From the NCBI GenBank assembly GCA_019136325.1, contig JAGVUJ010000120.1, positions 1 to 5,228 on the forward strand: a stretch of DNA of 5,228 nucleotides. Direction: 5' to 3'. The stretch is from Deltaproteobacteria bacterium (GTDB lineage Bacteria; Desulfobacterota; Syntrophia; Syntrophales; Smithellaceae). Within the stretch, counting starts at the first letter, position 1. Each line of letters opens with the position of its first letter. Shown here piece after piece: positions 1 to 5,228 of this stretch. The position numbers and the translations under genes are program-made. The notes under the pieces were generated by a model that did no database searches, had not been told where the DNA came from, and saw only the letters and a list, made by a program, of their open reading frames with translations.

Positions 1-2030
1 TTCGGCGCATCTTTGGGAAGTTTCTGCGAACCGGCCGATGAGATTTCGTACTTGGGACAGGCGCCTCCGGAGAGGATGGTCTGGTTTTCTCCATCAACGG
101 AAACAGTCGTTTTGTCGATATGGCAGAGGTTTTGACATTTGGGATCGGCGCAACGGAATTCCGTTCTGGCTACGATCCGGGCATTTAGCGCCAGGTTAAG
201 ATCGAATTTTCCTCCCTGAAGGAGATTCGCTTCGCCCAGTTCCCGGATCGCACAAAGCCCGATTCCCCAGGCTCCCATGGCGCCGGGATTATGCGGAACA
301 ATCACTTCCCTGCCGGTTACGGCAGCAAGCGTCCAGGCGAGAGAAGGTCCGCTGGCGGGTTTGCCCTGAAAAAAAATCCGTTCGCCGAACGTCCGTGCTC
401 CCATAACCCGGTTGATATAGTTATGAATGACAGAATACTGGAATCCGCCGAAAAGATCTTCAATGCCGAACCCTTCATTATGCGCTTCGGCGGCGGCATC
501 GGCAACAAAGACCGTGCACATCTGGCCGAGGTCCGGCTGGCGCGTCGCTTTTTGGGCCAGCTTTGTGAATTCGTTGACATCGTGCACCCCATAGAAAACG
601 GCCTGTTCCTCAAGAAATGAACCGGTTCCGGCGCTGCACGCTTTGTTCATGTCGCTTTCGACGATTTTGCCGTCAGCGATTTGGATGAATTTGGCGTCCT
701 GTCCGCCGATCTCGACGACGGAGAGACTTTCCCCCTTCTTGTCGTCGCACTGCATTGCCGCCGTGGCGTGGGCGACAATTTCATTCAGGACCACAATGTG
801 TTCGGCAAGTGACGGGAACACGGCGCGCAGAACCGTTGCGGCGGCTTCACGTCCCGATCCGGTCAGGGCGATTGCCCGGATATCGGGATGCGTTTGTTTC
901 AGTATGGCATCCAGAAGCCTGGATGTGGCATCGACAGGATTGCCGCGGGTACGGTCATACACATCCATCAACTGTCTGCCGGTTCTGATCGAGGTCATGA
1001 CCGCTTTGCTGCCCGTCGATCCCAGATCAAGGCCAAGGATGGCCGGTGTGCCTGCCGGATCCTCCGTGAGCTTGGGGGCCTCCTGATAGGTGACTTTTGA
1101 CGCCGACAGTTTTACAGGCGGATGAATGCGGAATCTAACGTGGCGGGAGGTTATTAATCGTTCAGGGTCGGCGGGCAATTTCGGGAGTTCCTGCCCCCGG
1201 TACTGGTCGGCAGCCAAAACAGCCGCGCCCAGTGCTTCGAAAATTTGCGGTTCCGCCGCGACACGGACGATGCCGCCTGCAAGATCCTGAAACGCCTTTA
1301 CAAACGTTACGAGTTGCGCGCCGCCGCCGATAAGATATACAGGGCCTTCAATACGTACCCGCGACAACAAGGCTGCCACGTTGCGGGCGACGGATTCAAA
1401 ATATCCTCTCATGAGTTGATCGGTCGGTTTTCCCTGATTGCCGAAGTGGGTCATCTCGCTCTTGGCAAAAACCGAGCAACGGGCGGTAATCGGTATTCCC
1501 GCAGATGCGCCGGCAGCCAACCGGTCCGCTTCTTCAAGGTCGAGCCCGAAACGTCCGGCGATCTTGACCATGGTCTCGCCCGTTCCTGAGGAACATTTAT
1601 CGTTTTCGATATAATTGAGATGGCCGTGCTGATCCCTGGTGAGGATGGCATACCCCCGGGCTTTAAGGCCAACGAGATTAATCGGTCCTTGAAGATCGTC
1701 GCGCAATGTCAGAGCAGATGCGATACAGGCGTCTTCCGGCAGCGCTGAAATGACCGGGGTAACCAATTCGTCCGAATGCAGGCCCGTGGCGGCAAGCGCA
1801 ACGCATGAGGCGATATTCTTCTCGTGATACCATTTTCTGAATGCATCAAGCGGACGTCCGTTATGAACGATGCACAAGGAATCTTCGACAGTCATTGAAC
1901 CGTTATGGCCGACCTTGAGCAACACGAATTTGGCGGTAGCTTTGCCCAGATCGCAGCCGGCGACTCTGACGGTTTCTTTCCCGCCATCCGGGAGAACCGT
2001 CCCGTTATGTCTTGAATATTGATTCGTCAT
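1..2030 (-). CDS. Large acyl-CoA dehydratase activase, BcrAD/BadFG family, tandem ATPase domains (3' end outside window)
   Basis: The frame is open from the ATG at 2030 to the left edge (676 complete codons), so this is only the N-terminal part; family members of this type often exceed 1,000 residues. Known role: such activases use ATP hydrolysis to inject a low-potential electron into 2-hydroxyacyl-CoA dehydratases or related CoA-ester reductases. Two ASKHA domains are visible. Domain 1 (about residues 21-275) starts with GCDLGKATAKF (25-35), has NDKCSSGTG (C146), ARCSVFAKSE (C185), IGGGAQ (234-239) and EALGAA. Domain 2 (about 328-595) starts with GLDLGSTGSK (333-342), has EIGGQDAK (440-447), NKACSAGTG (C465), QMCTVF (C505) and PHNPGAMGAWGIGL. 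The four cysteines match the bridging [4Fe-4S] ligands of HgdC-type activators. A Cys-rich segment follows (C627, C632, C636, C658). A GGAG six bases before the ATG and an upstream promoter support this start. The activated partner enzyme is unknown. Confidence 0.93.
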   Translation of the reverse strand, partial: MTNQYSRHNGTVLPDGGKETVRVAGCDLGKATAKFVLLKVGHNGSMTVEDSLCIVHNGRPLDAFRKWYHEKNIASCVALAATGLHSDELVTPVISALPEDACIASALTLRDDLQGPINLVGLKARGYAILTRDQHGHLNYIENDKCSSGTGETMVKIAGRFGLDLEEADRLAAGASAGIPITARCSVFAKSEMTHFGNQGKPTDQLMRGYFESVARNVAALLSRVRIEGPVYLIGGGAQLVTFVKAFQDLAGGIVRVAAEPQIFEALGAAVLAADQYRGQELPKLPADPERLITSRHVRFRIHPPVKLSASKVTYQEAPKLTEDPAGTPAILGLDLGSTGSKAVMTSIRTGRQLMDVYDRTRGNPVDATSRLLDAILKQTHPDIRAIALTGSGREAAATVLRAVFPSLAEHIVVLNEIVAHATAAMQCDDKKGESLSVVEIGGQDAKFIQIADGKIVESDMNKACSAGTGSFLEEQAVFYGVHDVNEFTKLAQKATRQPDLGQMCTVFVADAAAEAHNEGFGIEDLFGGFQYSVIHNYINRVMGARTFGERIFFQGKPASGPSLAWTLAAVTGREVIVPHNPGAMGAWGIGLCAIRELGEANLLQGGKFDLNLALNARIVARTEFRCADPKCQNLCHIDKTTVSVDGENQTILSGGACPKYEISSAGSQKLPKDAP

Positions 2031-2229
2031 CCCTTACTCCGTATAAAGGCCTCGTTGGAAAAAATAATGAAAACAGTCTTTTTCTGAGGACGGCGGGTTA
2101 TATGAGACATCTTCTTGTGTGTCAAGGTGAATTTCCAGCCGCACAGTCAGCAATCAGGATCCCGATGGGAACAAAAATGCCTCTTGATCTTTTTTTTCAA
2201 TTGCAGGAAAAACGTATTTCGATGCGTGT
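2031..2229. other. Intergenic region between the lipoprotein and activase genes
   Basis: This 199-base gap holds the activase promoter and leader. I looked for a terminator for the upstream operon and found no GC-rich hairpin followed by a T run. The best local structures are a short TCCC/GGGA stem around 2159-2168 without a T tract, and a mismatched AT-rich stem near 2212-2235 next to a T run just after the lipoprotein stop. Readthrough into the activase therefore cannot be excluded. Confidence 0.5.
2097..2125 (-). promoter_or_regulatory. Sigma70-type promoter for the activase gene
   Basis: On the minus strand TTGACA (2125-2120) is separated by exactly 17 bases from TATAAC (2102-2097). The first box is a perfect -35 and the second differs from the -10 consensus only at the last base. 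Transcription would start near 2090, giving a leader of about 60 bases before the ATG at 2030. A GGAG ribosome binding site lies at 2040-2037. The promoter lies between the lipoprotein stop and the activase start, so the activase can be expressed independently of the upstream operon. Confidence 0.75.
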
Positions 2230-2895
2230 TTATTTTCTTTTGAAAGCCTGCTTTTTAACCGGCTGGGCTTCAATCAGATTCATCAACAGAGAATAATCAA
2301 AGGTTTCGTCCGCCAGCAGTTCAATGGCCTGATACGGGTTTGTCGTCTTGTTCAAGCGGATATGCCTTTTCAGTTCGCCGGATGAAGAGTAACGTTTTAT
2401 TTCCATGCCGTCAAATTTGTTTTCTATAACGTCGGTCACGTCGCCGTTTTTTTCACGGTAACGACAATCTTTTGAGCCGTCGGCGAGATAGCCGATGGTT
2501 CGCAAATTTCCTTCCGGTTTCATAAATATCAGCTCGATATCGTCAATCATTTTTTTCGCGAACGCTTCGGAATCAAAAGGAGGTATGGCGCGGCTGATTT
2601 TTATTCCGTCGGGGGCTGTTTCCGCTTCAAAAAGCACCATGCCTTCCGCGGTCATCATGGCGCAGGATAACGAGCGCAAAACCGGATCGGCGACAGTTAC
2701 GCCAATGATCGAATTTTCCGGATGTCCTGACGTCCGGTATTCTATCGCGTGTATAAAACGATATCTTTCTTTCAGGAAGGGATCAGGACAGGAGAAAAGA
2801 TTTTTATCTGTGGAGTCATCCGGCGGGGTGATGGCCGGCATTGTCCGGCAGGAAAAGAGAAACAAAAACAATATGAAAAGGGATAATTTCTTCAT
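2230..2895 (-). CDS. Outer-membrane-type lipoprotein, DUF3261-like
   Basis: The 221-residue product begins with a lipoprotein signal: MKK, a hydrophobic core rich in Leu and Phe (residues 4-14), then FSC with the lipidation cysteine at C16. The residue after Cys is Arg, not Asp, so the Lol avoidance signal is absent and outer-membrane sorting is expected. The mature part has no transmembrane segment. Its pattern (a short strand ending in GMVLFEAE, then a DSEAFAKKMIDDIELIFM helix around 108-125, a region resembling RYREKNGDVTDVIENKFDGM, and a C-terminal Tyr/Leu-rich strand) resembles DUF3261 lipoproteins known from aryl polyene clusters; I judge this from pattern memory, not alignment. The start codon overlaps the LolA stop in an ATGA junction (2892-2895), and an AGGA lies six bases upstream, so the two are translationally coupled. 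It is the last gene of the operon. A role in delivering or anchoring the cluster's lipid product at the outer membrane is inference. Confidence 0.8.
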   Translation of the reverse strand: MKKLSLFILFLFLFSCRTMPAITPPDDSTDKNLFSCPDPFLKERYRFIHAIEYRTSGHPENSIIGVTVADPVLRSLSCAMMTAEGMVLFEAETAPDGIKISRAIPPFDSEAFAKKMIDDIELIFMKPEGNLRTIGYLADGSKDCRYREKNGDVTDVIENKFDGMEIKRYSSSGELKRHIRLNKTTNPYQAIELLADETFDYSLLMNLIEAQPVKKQAFKRK

Positions 2896-3533
2896 GGCAC
2901 ATCCTGAAAGACAGTCGGATTAACCACCGCATTGAGTTTCACGTTGTTGAAATTGATCTGGGTAACGTTATCGGAGCCTTCAAAAATCCTGATCGATTTA
3001 ACCGTTTCCGATTTTGGAGAAAGCGTAATCTCTATTTTCTCAATCATACCGGTCATGCTTTTTCCGGCAGGAGTAAGCGTTATACGGGTATCCGCATTTT
3101 TATGGATGGTTGCTCTAAACGACGGATTCTGATCGAACCTGCCGCTCATCCAGCCCGAGACCTCGCTTAACACGATATTCATGGCCTGGGCGCCGCCCGT
3201 TTTATCTTCGACCAGTTTCCCGCGGGAATAAATATAACGTTTGGTCTTGTTTTTATGAGCAATGGCAATACTTTTCAGAGGTTTATAGTATTCCCAGCGG
3301 AATGAATCCGGCGCGACATAAAAAAAGCAGCCTTCCGATATAAGCGGTTTGGATAAAATCTTCATGAATTTTTTTTGGACAAACTCAGCCTGTAAGGTTT
3401 TGATTTTGGTTGATTCTGTGCGCAAGTGATCAAAATCGCTGACGGCGCCGAAAGACGGTCCGCCGTTAATCAAAAAAACTCCGGCGAAAATAAAAATGAA
3501 CAAAAATAAATTACGATAAGCGCGAATCAGCAT
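2892..3533 (-). CDS. LolA-like periplasmic lipid/lipoprotein carrier
   Basis: This 213-residue protein starts with a Sec signal peptide: Arg-containing N-region, hydrophobic core at about residues 9-22, and likely cleavage after SFG near residue 29. The mature part carries LolA-family landmarks: KTLQAEFVQKK (45-55), SEGCFFYVAPDSFRWEYYKP (66-85, the typical G-x-F-x-P-x-x-F-R-W-x-Y-x-x-P pattern), ITLTPAGKSMTGMIEKIEITL, and a C-terminal VTQINFNNVKLNAVVNPTVF, which matches the closing strand of the fold. Family members bind lipidated substrates in a half-barrel and carry them through the periplasm. LolA paralogues are a regular part of aryl polyene and xanthomonadin clusters, where they are thought to move the polyene lipid. 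This one lies between a ketoreductase and a lipoprotein, so a cluster-specific carrier is more likely than the housekeeping LolA. The start overlaps the end of the fabG-type gene by 7 bases. Confidence 0.88.
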   Translation of the reverse strand: MLIRAYRNLFLFIFIFAGVFLINGGPSFGAVSDFDHLRTESTKIKTLQAEFVQKKFMKILSKPLISEGCFFYVAPDSFRWEYYKPLKSIAIAHKNKTKRYIYSRGKLVEDKTGGAQAMNIVLSEVSGWMSGRFDQNPSFRATIHKNADTRITLTPAGKSMTGMIEKIEITLSPKSETVKSIRIFEGSDNVTQINFNNVKLNAVVNPTVFQDVP

Positions 3534-4255
3534 ATTCCTCCGTTAATGCCGATGACCTGTCCGGTCACATAGGAGGATTCGTCGGAACATAGAAAACGAA
3601 TGACACCGGCGACCTCTTCCGGTTTTCCCAGGCGCGCCATGGGAATGATCTGTTTGATTTGTTCAACGGGAGCTTCCCTGATCATGTCGGTTTCAATCAG
3701 GCCCGGGGCGACAACATTGACGCGAACGCCGAAACGCGCCACTTCCGTGGCGAGAGATCGGGATGCGGCAATAAGGCCCGCCTTGGCTGCGGAATAATTG
3801 GACTGGCCGCGATTAGGCATCAGCGCCGAAAGCGAGGAGACGGAAACGATGGAGCCGCGTTTTTTTCTGATCATTTCCCGCAGAACAGGTTTGGTCATAT
3901 TATAGAAGCCTTTCAGACTGGTATTAATGACGCTGTCCCATTCCTCTTCGCCCAGCAGCATAAAGAGTCCGTCGGCGGTTATTCCGGCGTTGTTGACCAG
4001 GACCTGAATGTTTTTGTGACGTTCGGCAATATCTTTGACGGCATCCCTGGTCTGGGTGTTATCGGCGACATCAAATTTAAGGATTTCTCCGTCGCCACCG
4101 GCGGCTCGCACCAGATCTAACGTCTCCGCGGCGGCTGTTTCGTTGGCCTTGAAGTTGATGATTATAAAATATCCGGCTTTGGCCATTTCCACCGCCGTGG
4201 CCCGGCCGATGCCGCGGCTCGCGCCGGTGATAATCGCAGTTTTTTTATCATTCAT
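3527..4255 (-). CDS. fabG: 3-oxoacyl-ACP reductase (FabG-type SDR), ApeQ-like by context
   Basis: This is a complete classical short-chain dehydrogenase of 242 residues, the usual FabG length. The NAD(P)-binding TGASRGIG is at 10-17, NNAG at 88-91, and the catalytic tetrad is N111, S141, Y154 and K158 (SNYSAAKAG). The C-terminal end, SSYVTGQVIGINGG, is the standard FabG closing motif. Known reaction: NADPH-dependent reduction of 3-oxoacyl-ACP to 3-hydroxyacyl-ACP in the cytosol. A strong AAGGAG seven bases before the ATG supports the start. It sits 22 bases after the hotdog dehydratase gene, so the reduction and dehydration steps are encoded together. No ketosynthase, ACP or malonyltransferase is next to it, which is unlike a housekeeping fab operon. 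The neighbours suggest the dedicated reductase of a polyene-type cluster. SDR enzymes are hard to assign by substrate, so the ACP specificity is inferred from context and similarity to FabG. Confidence 0.93.
   Translation of the reverse strand: MNDKKTAIITGASRGIGRATAVEMAKAGYFIIINFKANETAAAETLDLVRAAGGDGEILKFDVADNTQTRDAVKDIAERHKNIQVLVNNAGITADGLFMLLGEEEWDSVINTSLKGFYNMTKPVLREMIRKKRGSIVSVSSLSALMPNRGQSNYSAAKAGLIAASRSLATEVARFGVRVNVVAPGLIETDMIREAPVEQIKQIIPMARLGKPEEVAGVIRFLCSDESSYVTGQVIGINGGIC
3537..3541 (-). promoter_or_regulatory. Ribosome binding site of the LolA-like gene inside the reductase gene
   Basis: A GGAGG on the minus strand lies within the last codons of the reductase (the Gly-Gly of its C-terminal GINGGIC), only three bases before the ATG at 3533. 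This spacing is shorter than usual. No other start fits the signal peptide, so the site suggests coupled translation by ribosomes terminating at 3527. Confidence 0.55.
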
Positions 4256-4277
4256 ATTTTAACTCCTTGAGAACCTG

Positions 4278-4706
4278 TTATTGATCGTCATCATTAAGAC
4301 GCATGGCCTGCAGGGTGACGGTGGCCAGAATTTTCTCTCCGGTTTGCGCAATGCCTTCCACGACACCGTAATTATCAAAAGAATATTTATTTTCCAGCAT
4401 AATGATCACCCTGGTATTTACGGGTAGCTTCTCTTCGTGGAATTCCGCGTTTTTAATGCCGACAAGCCAGCCTTTTACTCCTGATTTCCCCTTTTGTTTT
4501 CTTTTGTATCCTTCTACGATAGCAGCCGTCTGGGCGATGCCTTCAATTAAAACCAGAGAATCAACCGCATCGCCGTCGAAGAGAGGCCAGTTGGAATTTA
4601 CAACAGCTGCACTGACGGCGGAGGTGTTCTGTATATCAATTATTTCATTGATGATTTTTATTTTTCCCCGATGCGGAATCAGGCTGTCAATGTCGATGTC
4701 AAGCAT
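4278..4706 (-). CDS. Hotdog-fold 3-hydroxyacyl-ACP dehydratase, ApeP-like
   Basis: The 142-residue product opens with LIPHRGKIKIINEIIDI (9-25), the hotdog-dehydratase LPHR-x-x-hydrophobic-hydrophobic motif. The central helix is LVLIEGIAQTAAIVEGY (51-67), matching the IE-x-MAQ helix of the FabA/FabZ superfamily, followed by GWLVGIKNAEF. The FabZ GHFP-x-x-P-x-x-PG loop is absent: the equivalent stretch is LFDGDAVDS (42-50), so the catalytic His is missing while a helix Glu (E55) remains. This agrees with the ApeP branch of aryl polyene dehydratases, which work as a heterocomplex with an ApeI partner. Expected reaction: dehydration of 3-hydroxyacyl-ACP to 2-enoyl-ACP. It is the first gene of the minus-strand operon and diverges from the ligase gene across a 138-base control region. 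The SD is weak (AAAGAGA, seven bases before ATG). Confidence 0.82.
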   Translation of the reverse strand: MLDIDIDSLIPHRGKIKIINEIIDIQNTSAVSAAVVNSNWPLFDGDAVDSLVLIEGIAQTAAIVEGYKRKQKGKSGVKGWLVGIKNAEFHEEKLPVNTRVIIMLENKYSFDNYGVVEGIAQTGEKILATVTLQAMRLNDDDQ

Positions 4707-4758
4707 ATAGCAATCTCTTTATGTTTTTTTGTAAGCTAATGAAAAAATCACGCGGAAG

Positions 4759-4787
4759 TCAACAAGAATTGTAGTTCTTGTTATAAT
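4759..4787 (+). promoter_or_regulatory. Probable sigma70 promoter for the AMP-ligase gene
   Basis: A perfect -10 box TATAAT (4782-4787) lies 17 bases after TCAACA (4759-4764), which matches four of six -35 positions. Transcription would start near 4794, at the beginning of a T-rich run, about 50 bases ahead of the ligase ATG. The inverted repeat fills the spacer, so a bound repressor would block polymerase. Confidence 0.6.
4761..4782. repeat. Perfect inverted repeat, candidate operator
   Basis: Arms AACAAGAA (4761-4768) and TTCTTGTT (4775-4782) are exact reverse complements around a 6-base spacer. The element lies between the -35 and -10 boxes of the plus-strand promoter and also touches the -35-like box for the opposite strand. 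Size and symmetry fit a binding site for a dimeric helix-turn-helix repressor such as TetR or MarR type. It is not a convincing terminator: the arms are AT-rich and the T run starts about ten bases away. Confidence 0.65.
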
Positions 4788-4844
4788 AGATGTTTTTTTT
4801 TCTTTTTTGCGGTAAACAATAAAAAAATTACGGGCTCTTTGTGT

Positions 4845-5228
4845 ATGACCGGCTTGAAAAAAAATCCATTAATCAGCTTCTATAAACAAATTCTGGCGTT
4901 GCCCCCGGATGCCGGCCGGAAAGAATTCACCTTCTCCGGATACAGTTACGAAGATGTTTTCGCTTTAGCGGCCGGACTGAGAAAAACCCTGGCAGAGCGC
5001 AGGGGTGAAAAAATCATTTGTCTTTGCACCACGAACAAAGCCGTGACCGCCGCCTGTGTCATGGCGTCGCTGACCGGTGCCTGCAACGTGATTTTGCCTT
5101 ATTCTTTTTCCACTCATGCCATGAAAGAAATGTCCGAAGCCACCGGTTTTAATTTTGCCATTGCCGACCATCCGGAAGAAATACCTGCCGGCGTTGAAGT
5201 CATAACACCGTTTCCCGCCGCGCCCGAA
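4845..5228 (+). CDS. AMP-dependent acyl/aryl ligase, ApeH-like (3' end outside window)
   Basis: Only the first 128 residues are present and the frame is open to the right edge. The segment FTFSGYSYEDVFALAAGLRKTLAERRGEKIICLCTTN-type pattern (about residues 28-62) is the N-terminal layout of AMP-binding enzymes: a SY-x-D/E-L-like strand, a helix, then a strand ending before an Asn. It continues with a helix VTAACVMASLTGACNVILPYSFSTHAM (about 65-91) and FNFAIAD. The Cys-rich strand, the A-x-x-x-G-x-x-x-x-LP motif and the following ILPYSFST resemble the ligases of aryl polyene/xanthomonadin clusters more than ordinary fatty acyl-CoA synthetases. The ATP-binding P-loop and the adenylation core motifs lie beyond the window. 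Expected role: activating an aryl or fatty acid and loading it on an ACP as starter. The ATG is the first in frame, but no clear Shine-Dalgarno precedes it; an in-frame TTG at 4839 is the alternative. Confidence 0.72.
   Translation, partial: MTGLKKNPLISFYKQILALPPDAGRKEFTFSGYSYEDVFALAAGLRKTLAERRGEKIICLCTTNKAVTAACVMASLTGACNVILPYSFSTHAMKEMSEATGFNFAIADHPEEIPAGVEVITPFPAAPE

Larger units (their letters stand above)
4707..4844. promoter_or_regulatory. Divergent control region between the dehydratase and ligase genes
   Basis: This AT-rich stretch separates two divergent genes. It contains a plus-strand promoter, a perfect inverted repeat and a long T-rich run (4793-4808). For the minus-strand operon a TTGACT -35-like box is present (4762-4757), overlapping the repeat's left arm, but the matching -10 position holds only poor sequences (TAGCTT with an 18-base spacer), so that promoter is uncertain. 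Confidence 0.6.

Noticed and set aside
643..1086. A 147-codon plus-strand open frame antisense to the activase
   Set aside because: The opposite strand encodes conserved ATPase motifs over the whole interval; the Ser/Ala/Arg-rich plus-strand product is typical of an antisense shadow in GC-rich DNA.
2012..2296. A 94-codon plus-strand open frame covering the gap between the lipoprotein and activase genes
   Set aside because: It overlaps the starts and ends of two well-supported minus-strand genes, covers the activase promoter, has no recognisable motif, and has no clear ribosome binding site.
3659..4120. A 153-codon plus-strand open frame antisense to the reductase
   Set aside because: The minus strand encodes the full set of short-chain dehydrogenase motifs here; the plus-strand frame has no family features or start signal.
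4402..4710. A 102-codon plus-strand open frame antisense to the dehydratase
   Set aside because: The minus strand shows hotdog-fold motifs and operon spacing; the plus-strand frame would begin inside that gene and lacks a ribosome binding site.
4761..4801. Inverted repeat plus T run as an intrinsic terminator
   Set aside because: The stem is AT-rich, the T run starts about ten bases after it, and no plus-strand gene ends upstream; a position inside a promoter spacer fits an operator better.

Overview
The window looks like chromosomal DNA from an anaerobic Gram-negative bacterium. A Desulfobacterota/syntroph-type host is my best guess. Two things point that way: a very large CoA-dehydratase activase, typical of strict anaerobes, and a LolA-like periplasmic carrier plus a lipoprotein, which imply an outer membrane. 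The host assignment is inference only. No tRNA, rRNA, CRISPR array, insertion sequence or phage gene was seen.

Layout. (1) Positions 1-2030, minus strand, hold the N-terminal 676 codons of an activase of the BcrAD/BadFG family (activators of 2-hydroxyacyl-CoA dehydratases and related reductases). It has two tandem ASKHA ATPase domains followed by a Cys-rich stretch, and it runs off the left edge. It has its own sigma70-type promoter in the 199-base gap at 2031-2229. (2) Positions 2230-4706, minus strand, hold a tight four-gene operon, in transcription order: a hotdog-fold dehydratase resembling ApeP, a FabG-type 3-oxoacyl-ACP reductase, a LolA-like periplasmic protein, and a lipoprotein resembling DUF3261 proteins. 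The last three genes overlap by a few bases. (3) Positions 4707-4844 are a divergent, AT-rich intergenic region with a perfect 8-bp inverted repeat sitting between the -35 and -10 boxes of a plus-strand promoter. (4) From 4845, plus strand, comes the N-terminus of an AMP-dependent acyl/aryl ligase that runs off the right edge.

Reading. The combination of AMP ligase, ApeP-like dehydratase, ketoreductase, LolA-like protein and DUF3261-like lipoprotein is characteristic of aryl polyene and xanthomonadin-type type II fatty acid/polyketide clusters. In such clusters an aryl starter is activated by the ligase, loaded on an ACP, extended by ketosynthases, processed by reductase and dehydratase to a conjugated polyene, and delivered to the outer membrane. 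Ketosynthases, ACPs, acyltransferases and the usual MMPL exporter are not in the window and would be expected to the right of 5228 if this reading is correct. The activase is probably a separate transcription unit with an unrelated role in anaerobic CoA-ester metabolism.
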